Origin: Sphaerosporella brunnea
Taxonomy: Eukaryota > Ascomycota > Pezizomycetes > Pezizales > Pyronemataceae
Length of the DNA: 49,041 nt
Assembly: GCA_008704415.1 (NCBI GenBank)
Contig: VXIS01000347.1
Coordinates: 1 to 49,041, forward strand
Direction: 5' to 3'
How positions within the stretch are numbered: position 1 is the stretch's first letter; each line of letters begins with the position of its first letter. Both the position numbers and the translations under genes were made by a program. The notes under the pieces are model-generated. The model did no database searches and had not been told where the DNA came from. It saw only the letters and a list, made by a program, of their open reading frames with translations. Shown piece after piece: positions 23,880-34,965 of this stretch.

Positions 23880-25655
23880 TCAAACTGCAGAATGTACATC
23901 CCCCATGCAATCTCTGCCACAATTCTCATCCGCATGAACCCACCACTGGTACGGCCTGAACCAACTCCAAAACCTGCCGCCGCACTGCGCACACCCTTTC
24001 TTATGCACCATCTCGCCGCTGCGTTGTCGCTCCATCACGGCAATCTGCCGGACCGCGCAGCCCACATCGTCCTTGCACACCAACCCCTCCATGCGCTCGT
24101 GGCACTTGCACACCTGCTTCCCTGCGCCGCCGCACTTTCGCTTGCAGAAACACAGGTTGCAGATGCGCACGCAGTTCAGATGCGGCCTGGACCAGATGAG
24201 GATTAACTTGGAACAGTCGGACGGCGTGTCGTGGTGGCAGATGGGGATTTTGCAGAGGCTGCAGCGCTCGCGGGGTGAGGATGAGGATGAGGGGATGCCG
24301 CCGCCGCCGCAGGTGCGGGCGGCTGCAACCCGGAGACTGGGGCCGCAGGCCCCGTGGATGCTGGCGTTGACGGCTTTGGAGACGGTCAACAGGCTGAGGA
24401 AGTCGGCGTGGTGGATTTTCGGCAGGATGCTGCTGAGCACGGTGTAGTGTGCGAGAATGTCGGCGAGGCCGGCGGGCGGGTGGGGAGGCGACGGCGGCCG
24501 GTAGATCCATTCGAATTCTTCTATTGCGTCCAGCGGTGACGGGGGTAGAAAGGCTGGCTCGGGAAGCCGTGGCGGCTCCTGCGTTACTAAGCCGCTTTCG
24601 AGATCTTCTGGCCTCTCGTCACTCTCCCGTCCTGTTAGATAGACTAAGGTGTGGAGAACCCGCTGGGTGCGTGTGGGCTTGGGTGGTCCTATCATAACGC
24701 TGGGTTGTGCCGTGGTTCTATCAAGCCGTCCGTTTTTTATCCCGATGCGTTTTTGCAACTTTTCGGCGTCGTGCCGCTGACTGTTTAGGCTCCGGAAGTG
24801 CGGGTAGAGGGCTACGAGCCCGTAGACACAGCGGTGCAAACGCCCCGGTGACTTCCTGGAGTTGGTAATGAGGAGTCGGCCATCGTTTGTGGGGTCGTCC
24901 AGGCAGAGGAGCTGGAGTGTTCGAAGGACCCATACCAAAAAGGCCAATATTCTGACTCCAGCCGTTAGCTGAGGATTATTCCCGGGGCACAGACTCACAT
25001 GTTGAAGACCACGAAACACCAGAATACCTTCAGCTTCTGGCAATCACTGTGGACTGCCGCCAGAGGCCCTTTTCTCTTTGCGCTTCCGAGAAGATCTATC
25101 CACTGCGGCGGATCCCGCGGTTTCCAATCAGGGCTGAGGGTTCGGTTGTCGTCCAGCTCCGTCCACGCCGCATGTCCTACGCACGACTGCTGCAACCATT
25201 CCCACGGTGTGCCAAAGTAATACAACCCCGCAGCCGGTGTCACAATCATCGCTACATCCAACAGCGTTCCAATCCAGTAAAGCGTCTCCACCGTCTCCGC
25301 CGGTGCATCGTAGATATTTCCATACCATACCAGGGCGTCGAAAAACAGGATGATCATAGTAGCCAGCGACTGTCTCGGTGCACCATGCATGTATCAGTTC
25401 CGAGCTGACGCAAAACGGGGGGGGGGGGCTCTGGCCGGGACCTACGATGTTGAAGATATGCTGCAGTCCCGCTTGCGGATTCCTGAAAGCGCCACCGCTC
25501 GAAATCCACCGTGTGTTTTTTACCATCTTGTGGTATATCCGGGCCATATGGCATGGATAGCCATACAGTGCCAGCTGCAGTATTCGCAGGACCCAAAACC
25601 ATCCATGCTGAATGTTGAAGGGCGAGGACCGGCGCTCCGAGCTCTCCTGTGCCAT
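23880..25655 (-). CDS. Membrane protein with F-box-like and Cys-rich modules (paralog B)
   Basis: Second member of the unrecognised family. Exons, minus strand: 25655-25446, 25369-24999 and 24951-23880; introns of 76 and 47 nt in phases 0 and 2, as in paralog A; 550 aa. Aligned blocks: N-terminal helix (GWFWVLRILQLALYG); TMIILFFDALVWYGN; AAWTELDDNRTLSPDWKP with PPQWIDLLGSAKRKGP; FVVFNIILAFLVWVL; and the F-box-like stretch LADILAHYTVLSSILPKIHH, LSLLTVSKAVNASIHGACGP (355-398). The C-terminus has about 17 Cys, including C424, C427, C432, C454, C458, C461, C463, C467, C475, C477, C486, C492, C514, C517, C538 and C542, ending in a Trp-rich stretch like that of A. B has a longer Pro-rich linker (about 215-350) than A. 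ATG 25655 was chosen because it aligns with the start of A; the frame is open further upstream. Confidence 0.75.
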
Positions 25656-27296
25656 TTCTTCTGCCGCGCGCGGGGGTTGGAGCTTTGGGATGCAAGTAAG
25701 CAAACAAGACACTACCTGCTTTCTAGCTACTGGGACTTTCTTCTTGTATGTCGTTGCAGCGGATGCCTTGAGAAGAAGCGGGAGAATGTTGCTGCGCATG
25801 CGCACCGGGTACTGGCTAATGTACTAGCACGGCTGCTGCTGTGTGGAGGGAATTCATTGGATGAGGAGGGGCTGAGGCTGACAAGCTCTGAGGGGAACTA
25901 TAGAGTAGCTATAGTCTATAGATACTTTGAAGCTTCGCACTTCGCAGCTTCGCCTCGATGACTCTGAATTCGTAGGACTGAGCTTGCTTTGGCGAGGTGC
26001 TCTTCCTACGCAGATGGGAGCTACAGGAAACCGGGCATACCTCTGCATATAGTAGCTGCTTTTTCTGTTCGTGCTGTAGGATTGGGTATTGTGGTCACAG
26101 TGTCTGGAGATGTTTATGTGTCATGCTTGCCATGAGTTCGCGCAGCGATTGGCCAACCGCAGCTGCAAACGACGACGCGAAATGCTTCCCTGAGCCCTGT
26201 AGAAAACATCAGATCGACGTTATCGATGCGATAATAATCACCTGCACGCAACAGCGTTCAGCTGAAGCGGCTGTGTTGATGATCCTTGTCCTTTGCATTT
26301 GGGCCACCTCTGTTCACGACGCCCAACAAGCTCTCGCAATTGGACAACAGAAACGAACAGCAAGCGCCTCAGGTTCGGTGAGGATAATACACATACCGAT
26401 TTTCTTCCGGGATAAAAATATCTGATAATCGCGAACCACGGTTTGAGGTGGGGGTTGTCAAGCTCAAAGTTTCAACCAAATGGCACAAGCCTGCCGGTAT
26501 GTACTCTGAGTAGATCCCATCTCGGGACGCGCCGTTTCATCAACGCGCCCCCGGGAGGTCCGTCCTCCTGGCAAATCGGCATCCCGAGTGTTTTGGTTAC
26601 GGGAAGGGGAGAGAAGGCGGAGGGACCACCCGTCTGCGTTGTTTTTGCGAAATGAACGATGGCGAGCTTTATCTGGGTGTCGGCATTGGCTCGAGAGCTG
26701 CAGCCCAAAAAAGGCACACGAAAAGCATAGGTGCTAACTATGATAACTTGGTAGCTAAAGAGCCATCTTGAGGAGGAAGAGGAAAGAGGCGAGCGGATCA
26801 CACGGCAGCAGCAGCTGGGCTGCACATCTGCTTACAGTGCTTACTCTTCTGACTGACGACTCCCACAACCCAACCCAACCCAACCTCCCCTCCCCTCCCC
26901 TGCTCACCGAGCGAGCGGCATTTTTCCTCACGGACGCGTTTGAGCGTATCAGTGTCAATTCCGGGTGCGAAGGCTGAACGCCGGTGACGAGGGCTGAGAT
27001 GGGATGGGGTAGGATGGCCCTGCAGCATCCTGCAGACGGCTGTGTCGGAACGGGGGGGGGAAGCTGTTATAAAAAGGCGGGGTAGGAGCTGTGGGAAAGT
27101 CTTGAAGATCAATTGAAGCAAGCTTTTCTGCCTCTTTATCCTATCTCGCTCGCATACCCGCCTCTTTCGAAAGGCTTATTTACCTGCCAAGTATCTACCA
27201 TCGTCGTCGTCGTCGCTGCTGTTGTCCGGCAACCTTAGAACGCCACTTCTTTGAACTCCCCGTCATCCGACCTGCCATTCAAACAAAGCCGTCATC
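25656..27296. other. Divergent promoter region, paralog B / aminotransferase
   Basis: About 1.6 kb between divergent starts. Seen: CCCAA pentamer repeats at about 26866-26883, a G9 run at about 27052, a TATA-like box at 27068, and pyrimidine-rich leader sequence with (TCG)n at about 27203-27214. No coding frame is convincing. Confidence 0.5.
27068..27077 (+). promoter_or_regulatory. TATA-like box of the aminotransferase gene
   Basis: TATAAAAAGG lies 229 nt upstream of ATG 27297, followed by a pyrimidine-rich leader. Position and sequence fit a core promoter; the transcription start is not shown. Confidence 0.5.
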
Positions 27297-29239
27297 ATGG
27301 ACCCTAGATTGTACCCTCCCTCTGGAGCTGCTACTCCTCAGCTCTTTGTCGAGGACGAACCATACGACGAAGGGGCCCAGCCGCTCTACAACGCGTTGTT
27401 GAAGTCCTTGCAGAGCGCCATGTCTGCCGCCACCGCCATCGACACCGGTATGTCTTCTTTGCCTGTTTATAGAGATGCATTTCGTGCTCATGAGTTAGAA
27501 CGGAGGTCTACTCCTCACATCCGCTTCCGCGAAGCTCAGAACACTCGGCCGCAGCACCGGCACCCTGGACTTGATCCTTCCAAAGCTTCAACGTAAGTGC
27601 TATGTTTCGAGAAAAAAATGCGGGGAGAGCTCCAAGATTGGAAGCTGACATGCGACGCCTCGTCAAACCTGCAGTGGTGTAGGTATGTCGTAACATCACA
27701 TCGCACTACGGTTTTTCTCCGCCGCTCACATGATTTAGTGTGGACCACGGAACGGGCCTACGAGCATGGCTTCCTCGATAACCCGGACGAGTGGGGAAAC
27801 TTGGGCCAGGGAGCTCCCGAGGTCGAAGACACGGTTCCTCACGCTTTCCACAAGCCCACCACTCTCGACGTCTCTGTCTCCTCCCGCGAATATGGCCCTG
27901 TCGCCGGTATTATGCCCCTGCGAAAGGCGGTCGCGAACTTGTACAACGCGCATTACCGTGAGGGAAAGGCGTCGAAGTACACTTGGGAGAACGTCGCTAT
28001 TGTTCCTGGTGGCCGTGCGGGGTTGATCAGAATCGCCGCCGTCTTGAATAATGCGTACTTGAGTTTCTTTATCCCGGATTACACGGCGGTTGGTTTCGCC
28101 GTTTCTAGGTGAATTTTGGAGGCGTTGCTGATATGGCCGATAGTACAACGAGATGTTGGGACTGTTCAAGAACTTTGCCGCTGTGCCTACGCCGCTGGAT
28201 GAGAACAATAACTATGAGCTGCAGCCAGAAAAGATCAAGGAGGAAGTGAAGCGTGGAGTGCAGGTTATTCTCACTTCGAACCCCCGAAACCCCACCGGCC
28301 ACACGGTCAAGGGTGAAAAGCTCAAGGAGATCATGGATATCTGCCGTGGACGCTGCACGCTCATCATGGACGAGTTCTACTCGGGTTACAACTACACTGG
28401 CGACTGTGATGGTACTCGCGTTTCTTGCGCTGAGCACGTGGATGATGTCGACAATGATGACGGTTAGTTCCGCCCACTAGGCTGTTCACAGTCGATGGCT
28501 CGGTGCTGATAAGTCTCGTTTGTAGTCCTCATCCTTGACGGAATGACCAAGGGTTTCCGTCTTCCTGGTTGGCGTATTGCTTGTAAGGAACTCCTGTTTC
28601 ATGGCCCCCACGGACGCCTTCAAAACTAACTGACCGAATGAACTGCAGGGGTCGTTGGACCAAAGGAATTCATCAAGGCCATTGGCTCGTGCGGATCCTA
28701 CCTCGACGGTGGCGCGAATGTGCCTTTCCAGGAGGCGTCAATCCCCATGCTCGAGCCCGAGTTCGTCAAGATGGAGATGGCCGCGCTGCAGGTGCATTTC
28801 CGCGAGAAGCGCGACTTTGTGGTCAAGCGGTTGACGGAAATGGGCTTCATCTTCAAGTCCATTCCCGATTCCACATTCTACATCTGGCTCGACCTTAGCC
28901 ACTTGCCAACACGCATCCAGAACGGACTGGGATTCTTCGAGGAGTGCCTCAAGGAAAAGGTGATTGTTGTTCCTGGAATCTTCTTCGACCTTAACCCGTC
29001 CAGTCGGAGAGATCTGTTCGACTCCCCTTGGTATGTATTACTGCTGCTTCTTTGCTTCTTGTACCGGTGAGGAGGCCTCGACTGATTGATGTTGCAGTCA
29101 TCATTTCTGCCGGCTTTCGTACGGACCCAAGTGGGCGACCCTCATCAAGGGTCTCGATGGTATCCAGAGGGTCCTTGCAAAGCACAACGCCTTGCCGGCG
29201 GACTTTACAGAGGCAACTCAGCCTCCTCTTGATCTGTAG
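27297..29239 (+). CDS. PLP-dependent aminotransferase, class I/II
   Basis: Fold-type I aminotransferase (PF00155); substrate unknown. Seven exons: 27297-27447, 27506-27592, 27739-28088, 28144-28462, 28526-28582, 28649-29030 and 29098-29239; 495 aa in frame. Seen: SNPRNPTG (241-248), the cofactor-contacting DEFYSGYNY (272-280) and the Schiff-base lysine motif MTKGFRLPGWRIAW with K311. The C-terminal Arg region (HHFCRLSYG) closes the fold. Introns 3-6 are consensus. The 5' end is less sure: intron 1 needs a GAG acceptor (27505) to give LLLTSASAKLRTLGRSTG in frame, and intron 2 (146 nt) contains an internal acceptor-donor pair. Exon 2 is exactly 29 codons, in phase 1 at both ends, so skipping it keeps the frame. 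ATG 27297 lies in a good context (catcATGGA). Confidence 0.88.
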
Positions 29240-30518
29240 TAGATATTGAGGCGAAGAGAGAGCGTGTGTATAGAGTAGGGGGGATGGGAGGTGGAGGAAT
29301 GTGTTGATCTTTGGTTGATTATCTACCGTATATTACATTTTCCGATTCCCCCCAGGTATTGATTGCTTGCTTCGACGATTAATGCACGCATGAAGGAATT
29401 GCATCCTTCCATGCTGCAACATACGTCCTCTTACATACACGCGGTCATATTCAAGTTCTGCATGTCCCTCTCGAGCTGCACGCACCTCGTAAGGGGAGTG
29501 GCTATAAATCTCTCGGCTATGCCCGCCCGCGTCCCTCTTTGTCTCGGCAGGGTTTGAAGGTGGGGGGTGCTCAGACCTCCTCTTTCACTAAATAGCCGAT
29601 GTACACACGGCAAATGATAAAACAGCATAACTACATAGCATGGAGAAGGTACCTCGCACAGCATCATCATCATCATAATCATCATCATCATCATCATTAT
29701 TTCCGAATATTTATTGACAAGCATTCGCTCGCAAAAGACTTGTCTGTGATCTCAGTACTTCACTTTCTTCTAGACGAAGCGATACCGGGTAAGGGTTTGA
29801 GGGGGGGAGGTGGTTGTTTGAGACCTTGAGTCGTGTGTGTTGGCTGGCATGAGTTTTTCTGTTGGCTTCTTTCTTTCTTTCTATATATTGGATGATGTTG
29901 TTGTTGCTGACGCGCATCTGCGGCCGTTTCTGCTGCTGCTGCTGCTAATGACAGAGTACTTGGTTACTTGAAAATATAGCAGAAAAAAAAAACCCCTCTT
30001 TGAAAGCGGGGGGCGGCGGGCGATGGTGATGATGGAAAAGTGTTTAAAATCTCAGAAAGCCGTTTCGTGTGTTCTGTTCGTGGTTTTGCAATCATCGGTG
30101 CCACGCTCTGACCGCTTCTCCCTACTTTCCCCATCGAACTACAGACCCCCCCCCCAAACCCATCCCTGCTGCTGTGCTTACCCCCCTCCCCCCCGAGACA
30201 CCCTGCTCGCGCTCGCTCTATCACTCTTCATCTCCCTTCCAACCACTAACCACCACCACCAGCGGGAGGGCCAAAAAGGTATCCCTTATTTCTCTCTCTC
30301 AAAAAAAGGGATCACTTCTTTGTGTTTACTCTCCTAGTCAACTCGACAATTCACGCCCGTTCATTCTCAACTTCTCGCACCTCCATTTGCAGACACAACA
30401 CGCCACCCAGCAGCAGCACAAAGCGGAAACTGGTGTCATAGGGAACACAAATTTATTACCCAACCCAACCCAACCCCAACACCTCCCTCCCCTCCCCTCT
30501 TCTCGCCCCCCTTTCGCT
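29240..30518. other. Spacer upstream of the F-box/WD40 gene
   Basis: About 1.3 kb. Seen: (CAT)n at about 29663-29700, (CTTT)n at about 29868-29882, (CTG)n at about 29930-29945 and C-rich tracts at about 30147-30200. CCCAAC repeats at about 30460-30480 lie right before the next start codon. The open frame from 30069 continues into the next gene but is low-complexity; it is probably leader. Confidence 0.5.
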
Positions 30519-33031
30519 ATGCCAGCTTCCGGTGCACCACTGTTCGCCGCCGCCGCTGCTGCTCCACCTTTCCTTCCCAACATCTCCACCAACACCCTCA
30601 CTCCTGCCAGCGCTAGCCTGCGGACGCAACACAGCTTTAGCAGCAAGGTAGATGAAGGTTACAGCGGCGAAGAGGCTCACACACCCAGCTCGTGCGGCGA
30701 CGATTCTGGCAGTGGCATGCGGGACCGATTCGGTGACGTTAAGATTCCGGCGTGGATGATGAGCTTGCCTGACGCGTTACGGGAAGGTGTGTTACAAGAA
30801 GGGGGAAGGGAGGGAGGGAGGGAGGGGGAGAAAGTTTTGCTGAGATATGTGTGTGATATACAGAGTACGCCTACAGGCTTGTGCGAAGCTTACCGACCTC
30901 GCACATCGCTTCGATTGTGGATCGTCTAGTTCCGGTCCTACACCTGGATTTCATCCAGATCCTCCCCTCCGAACTCTCTCTGCAGATCCTGTCGTATCTC
31001 CCCCCCAAATCGCTGCTCGACGCTTCGCTGGCGTCCCGGACGTGGCGGAAATTCGCTCTCGAACCTAGGTTGTGGCGGGATCTTTATAAGCACCAGGGTT
31101 GGGAGGCGGATGAGGACGAGATTCGCGCGTTTGAGGCTGAGATACGCGCTCGCCATGAAGGGGAGATTCGCCAGCAGGTGGAGTCGAAGAGGAAGGCAGA
31201 GGAATGTAAAGAGGACCAAAGGAAGGTCAAGGAGGCGAGACGTTCTCAGGGTAGCGAGGCGACGGCAACATCCACCGGCGCTCAGCCAATGGACCTTTCA
31301 CAGGATTGGGGTAATGATGCCGTTGAGCCGGAGGGAAACGACTCGCTAGATGTTTCGTATGGAAGGGCAGCGCACACTGGGGATAGGCCGATGGGGGGTA
31401 TGCCCGGCATGATGTCCGATGACGATGAAATGTATCCGACCCCACAACAGCGCCCTTCGGCGGTCACCACAGGTTATACAGACCCTCCGTTGGCTATACA
31501 GCCGACCTTGACGACGCCAGGCCACGGATATCCTCGCTTGAATTGGGCGTTCCTGTTCAAGAACCGACGACGATTGGAGGAGAACTGGCTACACAACCGA
31601 TGCACGCCTTTCCAGATCCCGCATCCCCATTACTCGCACGAGGGGCACCGGGAGTGTATCTACACCATCCAGTACTCGCCGAAATGGCTGTGCTCGGGAT
31701 CGAGAGATCGGACGATCCGCATATGGAACATCAAGACGCGCAGACTGCGCAGCGAACCTCTCGTCGGCCACGACGGCAGCGTTCTGTGCCTTCAGTTCGA
31801 TGAGAGCCCTGATCAGGATGTGATCATTTCTGGATCTTCCGATGCCAGCGTCATTGTTTGGCGATTCTCGACCGGAGAGAAGCTGCAAACGATTCCCAAG
31901 GCCCATGACGAATCGGTGTTGAACCTGCGCTTCTCCAAGAAATGGCTCGTGACGTGTAGCAAAGACAAGCTGATCAAGATATGGAACCGGCAGCCGTTGG
32001 AGACTTCGGATGTCGATTATCCTTGGCATAGTAAACTGCTTTTCGGCCCGCAAGGCGCACCGCCGAACCATCCTCACCACCCACAATACCAGCCGACCTG
32101 GAGCATCCAGGATCCTGCCGCGTCGGCTGGCCTTGGTCTGCAGAACCCGTTCGGCTCCGCCTACTCCACATTCAGAGGAAAGTCTACTGCGGTGCCCAAG
32201 GCACTTGCTGCGTACACTGCCGTGCAGACTCTGAAGGGTCACGTTGCGGCAGTCAACGCGATCCAGCTGCACGGCGATGAAATCGTCTCCGCCTCGGGCG
32301 ACCGTGTGATCAAGCTTTGGAACCTGAAGACGGGCGCCTGCGAGAAGACGTTCCTGGGCCACCAGAAGGGCATCGCATGCATCCAATTCGACGGCAAGAC
32401 GATTGTGTCCGGCTCGAGCGACCAGACCATCCGAGTGTTTGACCGCGACACGCAAGCCGAAACCGCGACTCTCCGCGGCCACGGCTCGCTAGTTCGCACC
32501 GTTCAAGCAACTAAAAACAAGATCGTTAGTGGCAGCTACGACGAGACGGTGCGTATCTGGCGGTTCAATGAAGACACTGAAAACTGGGAGCCCGGTGCCG
32601 TGCTTCAGCAAGCGATAACGCCACTGCCGACCAATCCCAATGGCAATGCCAACCATGCACAGCTGCAGATGGCGGCCCTGCAGCAATTCCAGGCCAATGC
32701 TGCTGTCAATCCTGGTGCAGTGCAGATGCACCAGGTGCAGCTTGCGGGACCGGGTCTTGCGGGTGCCATCGCTGCTGCCCAGCTCCTACCGAATAATCCC
32801 CCGCCTCCTCCGCCGCCTGTTCCGCAACAGCAACAGGCTGCTGCTGCTGCTGTTGCCGCCGCCGCCACGAATGCCCCGGCTACTGGGGGAGGTGCGCACC
32901 GTGTATTCAAGCTCCAGTTCGATGCCAGATGGATCATTTGCTGCTCGCAGGACACCAGGATCGTCGGCTGGGATTATGCGGCAGACGATGAGGGTGTGAT
33001 TGAAGCGAGTCGGTTCTTTTTGGGAGGTTAG
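30519..33031 (+). CDS. fwd-1: F-box/WD40 protein, FWD-1 (beta-TrCP)-like SCF substrate receptor
   Basis: Predicted substrate-recognition subunit of an SCF ubiquitin ligase; the Neurospora FWD-1 family targets phosphorylated FRQ and other proteins. Exons 30519-30786 and 30864-33031 give 811 aa; the 77-nt intron carries (GGGA)n. Seen: an F-box at about 117-162 (ILPSELSLQILSYLPPKSLL...LWRDLY); a charged linker; NRRRLEENWLHNRCTPFQIP before the propeller; and seven WD repeats, the first at about residue 349 (SGSRDRTIRIWNI), then SGSSDASVIVW, CSKDKLIKIWN, SASGDRVIKLWN, SGSSDQTIRVFD, SGSYDETVRIW and a last one at about 770-795 (CSQDTRIVGWDY). Inserts lie between repeats 3 and 4 (about 75 aa) and between 6 and 7 (about 110 aa, Gln/Pro/Ala-rich). 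ATG 30519 is the start nearest to the splice-supported frame. MET30/SconB is the main alternative, but the linker fits FWD-1 better from memory. Confidence 0.88.
30799..30829 (+). repeat. Purine (GGGA)n repeat in the F-box gene intron
   Basis: Runs of GGGA fill the middle of the 77-nt intron 30787-30863. The intron has a weak donor (gtgtgt) and a normal cag acceptor. Confidence 0.7.
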
Positions 33032-34200
33032 TGGAGTAGCGCATCAATAACCTCTCCTTTGTTCCTTTCTTTTTTCGTTCGTGTGACACCTTTCCTTTCC
33101 TTTTTTCCTTCCGAGTGAGCGTTGCATATGGGGATTTTTCTTTTTTTTTTCTCGATTTGTTGGTGCCTTTTTTTCTCTCTGATTTGTGGGCGTCCGCATG
33201 AATGCGAGACTGGACTGGCTGATATGGCTGATCTTTTCTGTTCTAATTTCTTTTTCTTTGTGAGCTTCTTTGTCTTGTGATTCTATTTTTTCCGGACATA
33301 TATAGTGGTGGATTTGGGACTTGAGACTTGAGGGTTTTTGGGGGGATTATATACCTTTACTTGACCTTTTGCCCCTCTTTTGCCTTATGCTGAGGGAGCG
33401 GTGTTTAAAATTGAGACGGGGTGAGTTGTTTGTGCTTGATGAAATATCCTTGATTGCTTTCGCTTTCGCTTTTGTGCTTTGTCCGTGGTGAGGCGAGTTG
33501 AGTGCTTGCTTGCTTGCTTGCTTGCTTGCTTTGTTAGTGACTGTAAGCTGATGGGATGAGAGAGAGGGAGTGAAGACCTTCCACTGCACCAATACCAATT
33601 CTGTGGGCGTGGTTTGTCGTCAGGGAATGGAAGATGCGTCGTCTAGGATGTGCCTGGAATGTTCCCCGCCGCACGGCACAGCACAGGCTGGGGCGGCTCG
33701 GGTGCTGTGGATGGGATGATGATGCTTGGGCGGGATGGGAGGTTCTGTGGAGAGAGGTAGAGTGGGGGGGTTGTAGCAGAACGTTCTCCATGTTTGAGGT
33801 TGAGGTTGGAGAGGGAGAGAGTTAGCTCTTGAGCCCTTGTATGCTTGTTGAAAAGCGGAGTCACTGTGAATTATCGCAGCATTGCATGCGCTATCACTCA
33901 GGCGAAGATGTTGGCAACCCTTACCCAACGCTTCCACTTATAACACCACATCTTCCTTCATCGTGCTCTGCCACAAACATCACCAAGCCAAGAGCCAAGA
34001 TGTCCAAGACAATAAGAAATGCCTCTCGCGGCTCTTGGCGCCAATCACATCCTGCCTCTCCACACGTGTGACTCGCCACGGTTCCTTGGCGCGTCTTCAC
34101 AAAACCGCGTTCTTCTGCAGAAAAGTAAGAGAAGATTCTGCTCTTCCTCTCTACACACGGCCATAAACAGTTCATTCGCACGAACAAACGGAGAGAAAAA
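33032..34200. other. Spacer: 3' UTR of F-box gene and promoter of the next
   Basis: About 1.17 kb. T-rich from 33060 to 33300 (probable 3' UTR), then (GCTT)7 at 33504-33531 and G-rich DNA near 33765. No coding frame is convincing. Confidence 0.5.
33504..33531. repeat. (GCTT)7 microsatellite
   Basis: Seven tandem GCTT units on the + strand. A related (CAAG)n run is at about 2900-2930. Confidence 0.9.
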
Positions 34201-34965
34201 ATGCCTCCTACCCGCGCCAACGCTGCGGTCCTGGACCCGCTCCCTCTAACACCGCCCAAGCCCGAGGACCTCCTCCCTCCAAATTTGCAAGCCTCCCTCA
34301 CCGCCGCCGTCTCTGAAGAAACACTCAAGCTTCTGCTCTCGCAGCACGCCGAGGCTTTCAATCCGAAGGACATGCGGATCATCGCCGCCTCGCGCAACTC
34401 GGTCAGCGTCTTCTACCTGCAGCCGGTTCGCGAGTACTGGTACCATCCGCTGAAGCAGACGATCACGATCCGTGTGGCGCCGGCGTTGCCGGCTGTGCCG
34501 TCCGAGGAGGAGGGGTGGGCGGCGTGGATTGGGCAGGTTGTCGAGCGGCTGAAGAAGTTGGTCGAGGCTAAGGAGGAGGTCCCGATCACAGGGTACTTGC
34601 CGCCCGCGCATTGGGGCGATTGGATGGGGATCGCGGTCTTTGTGGGGTTCACGATGCTGATCGTGGCGCATCTGCTGGGCGTGCAGGTGGTCGAACGTTG
34701 GCTGTTTTATACCGAGAAGAGGTTTAACGTTGCGGTTGCTGTGCATTGCGGCATGCTCGTTAAGAGGAGTAGGGATGTTAGTCGGTTGGGTGATTTGTTG
34801 AGGAAACATTGGAAGGGGGGCAATGTGCACAGGCTTGCGTGGGTGGCTAGTGGGTGGATTGAGGGGTGGAGGGCGGTTTCGAGGTTCCGCGCGGAGGTCG
34901 CGAAGTGTAGCTTGGAGCTTGCGGCGAGCGAGGCGGAGAAGAGGGATGGGAAGAAGAAGAGGTAG
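34201..34965 (+). CDS. Conserved-looking single-span membrane protein, unknown function
   Basis: Not recognised. Single exon, 254 aa. Seen: a soluble N-terminal half with alternating strand/helix character (MRIIAASRNSVSVFYLQPV, then HPLKQTITIRVAPA), a charged helix (VVERLKKLVEAKEEV), one strong membrane segment at about 141-163 (WMGIAVFVGFTMLIVAHLLG), and a basic Trp/Arg-rich C-terminal half ending EAEKRDGKKKR, a possible ER-retrieval-like KKxx variant. The start is the first ATG after an A-rich leader (gagaaaaaATGCC). Codon usage is clean and GC-ending, so it is probably real. Orientation follows the F-box gene; there is no evident functional link. Confidence 0.75.
   Translation: MPPTRANAAVLDPLPLTPPKPEDLLPPNLQASLTAAVSEETLKLLLSQHAEAFNPKDMRIIAASRNSVSVFYLQPVREYWYHPLKQTITIRVAPALPAVPSEEEGWAAWIGQVVERLKKLVEAKEEVPITGYLPPAHWGDWMGIAVFVGFTMLIVAHLLGVQVVERWLFYTEKRFNVAVAVHCGMLVKRSRDVSRLGDLLRKHWKGGNVHRLAWVASGWIEGWRAVSRFRAEVAKCSLELAASEAEKRDGKKKR

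Noticed and set aside
30069..30518. 150-residue N-terminal extension of the F-box/WD40 protein
   Set aside because: The extension is low-complexity Ser/Pro/Thr from a pyrimidine-rich leader with CCCAAC repeats; the ATG at 30519 is followed by a more protein-like start.
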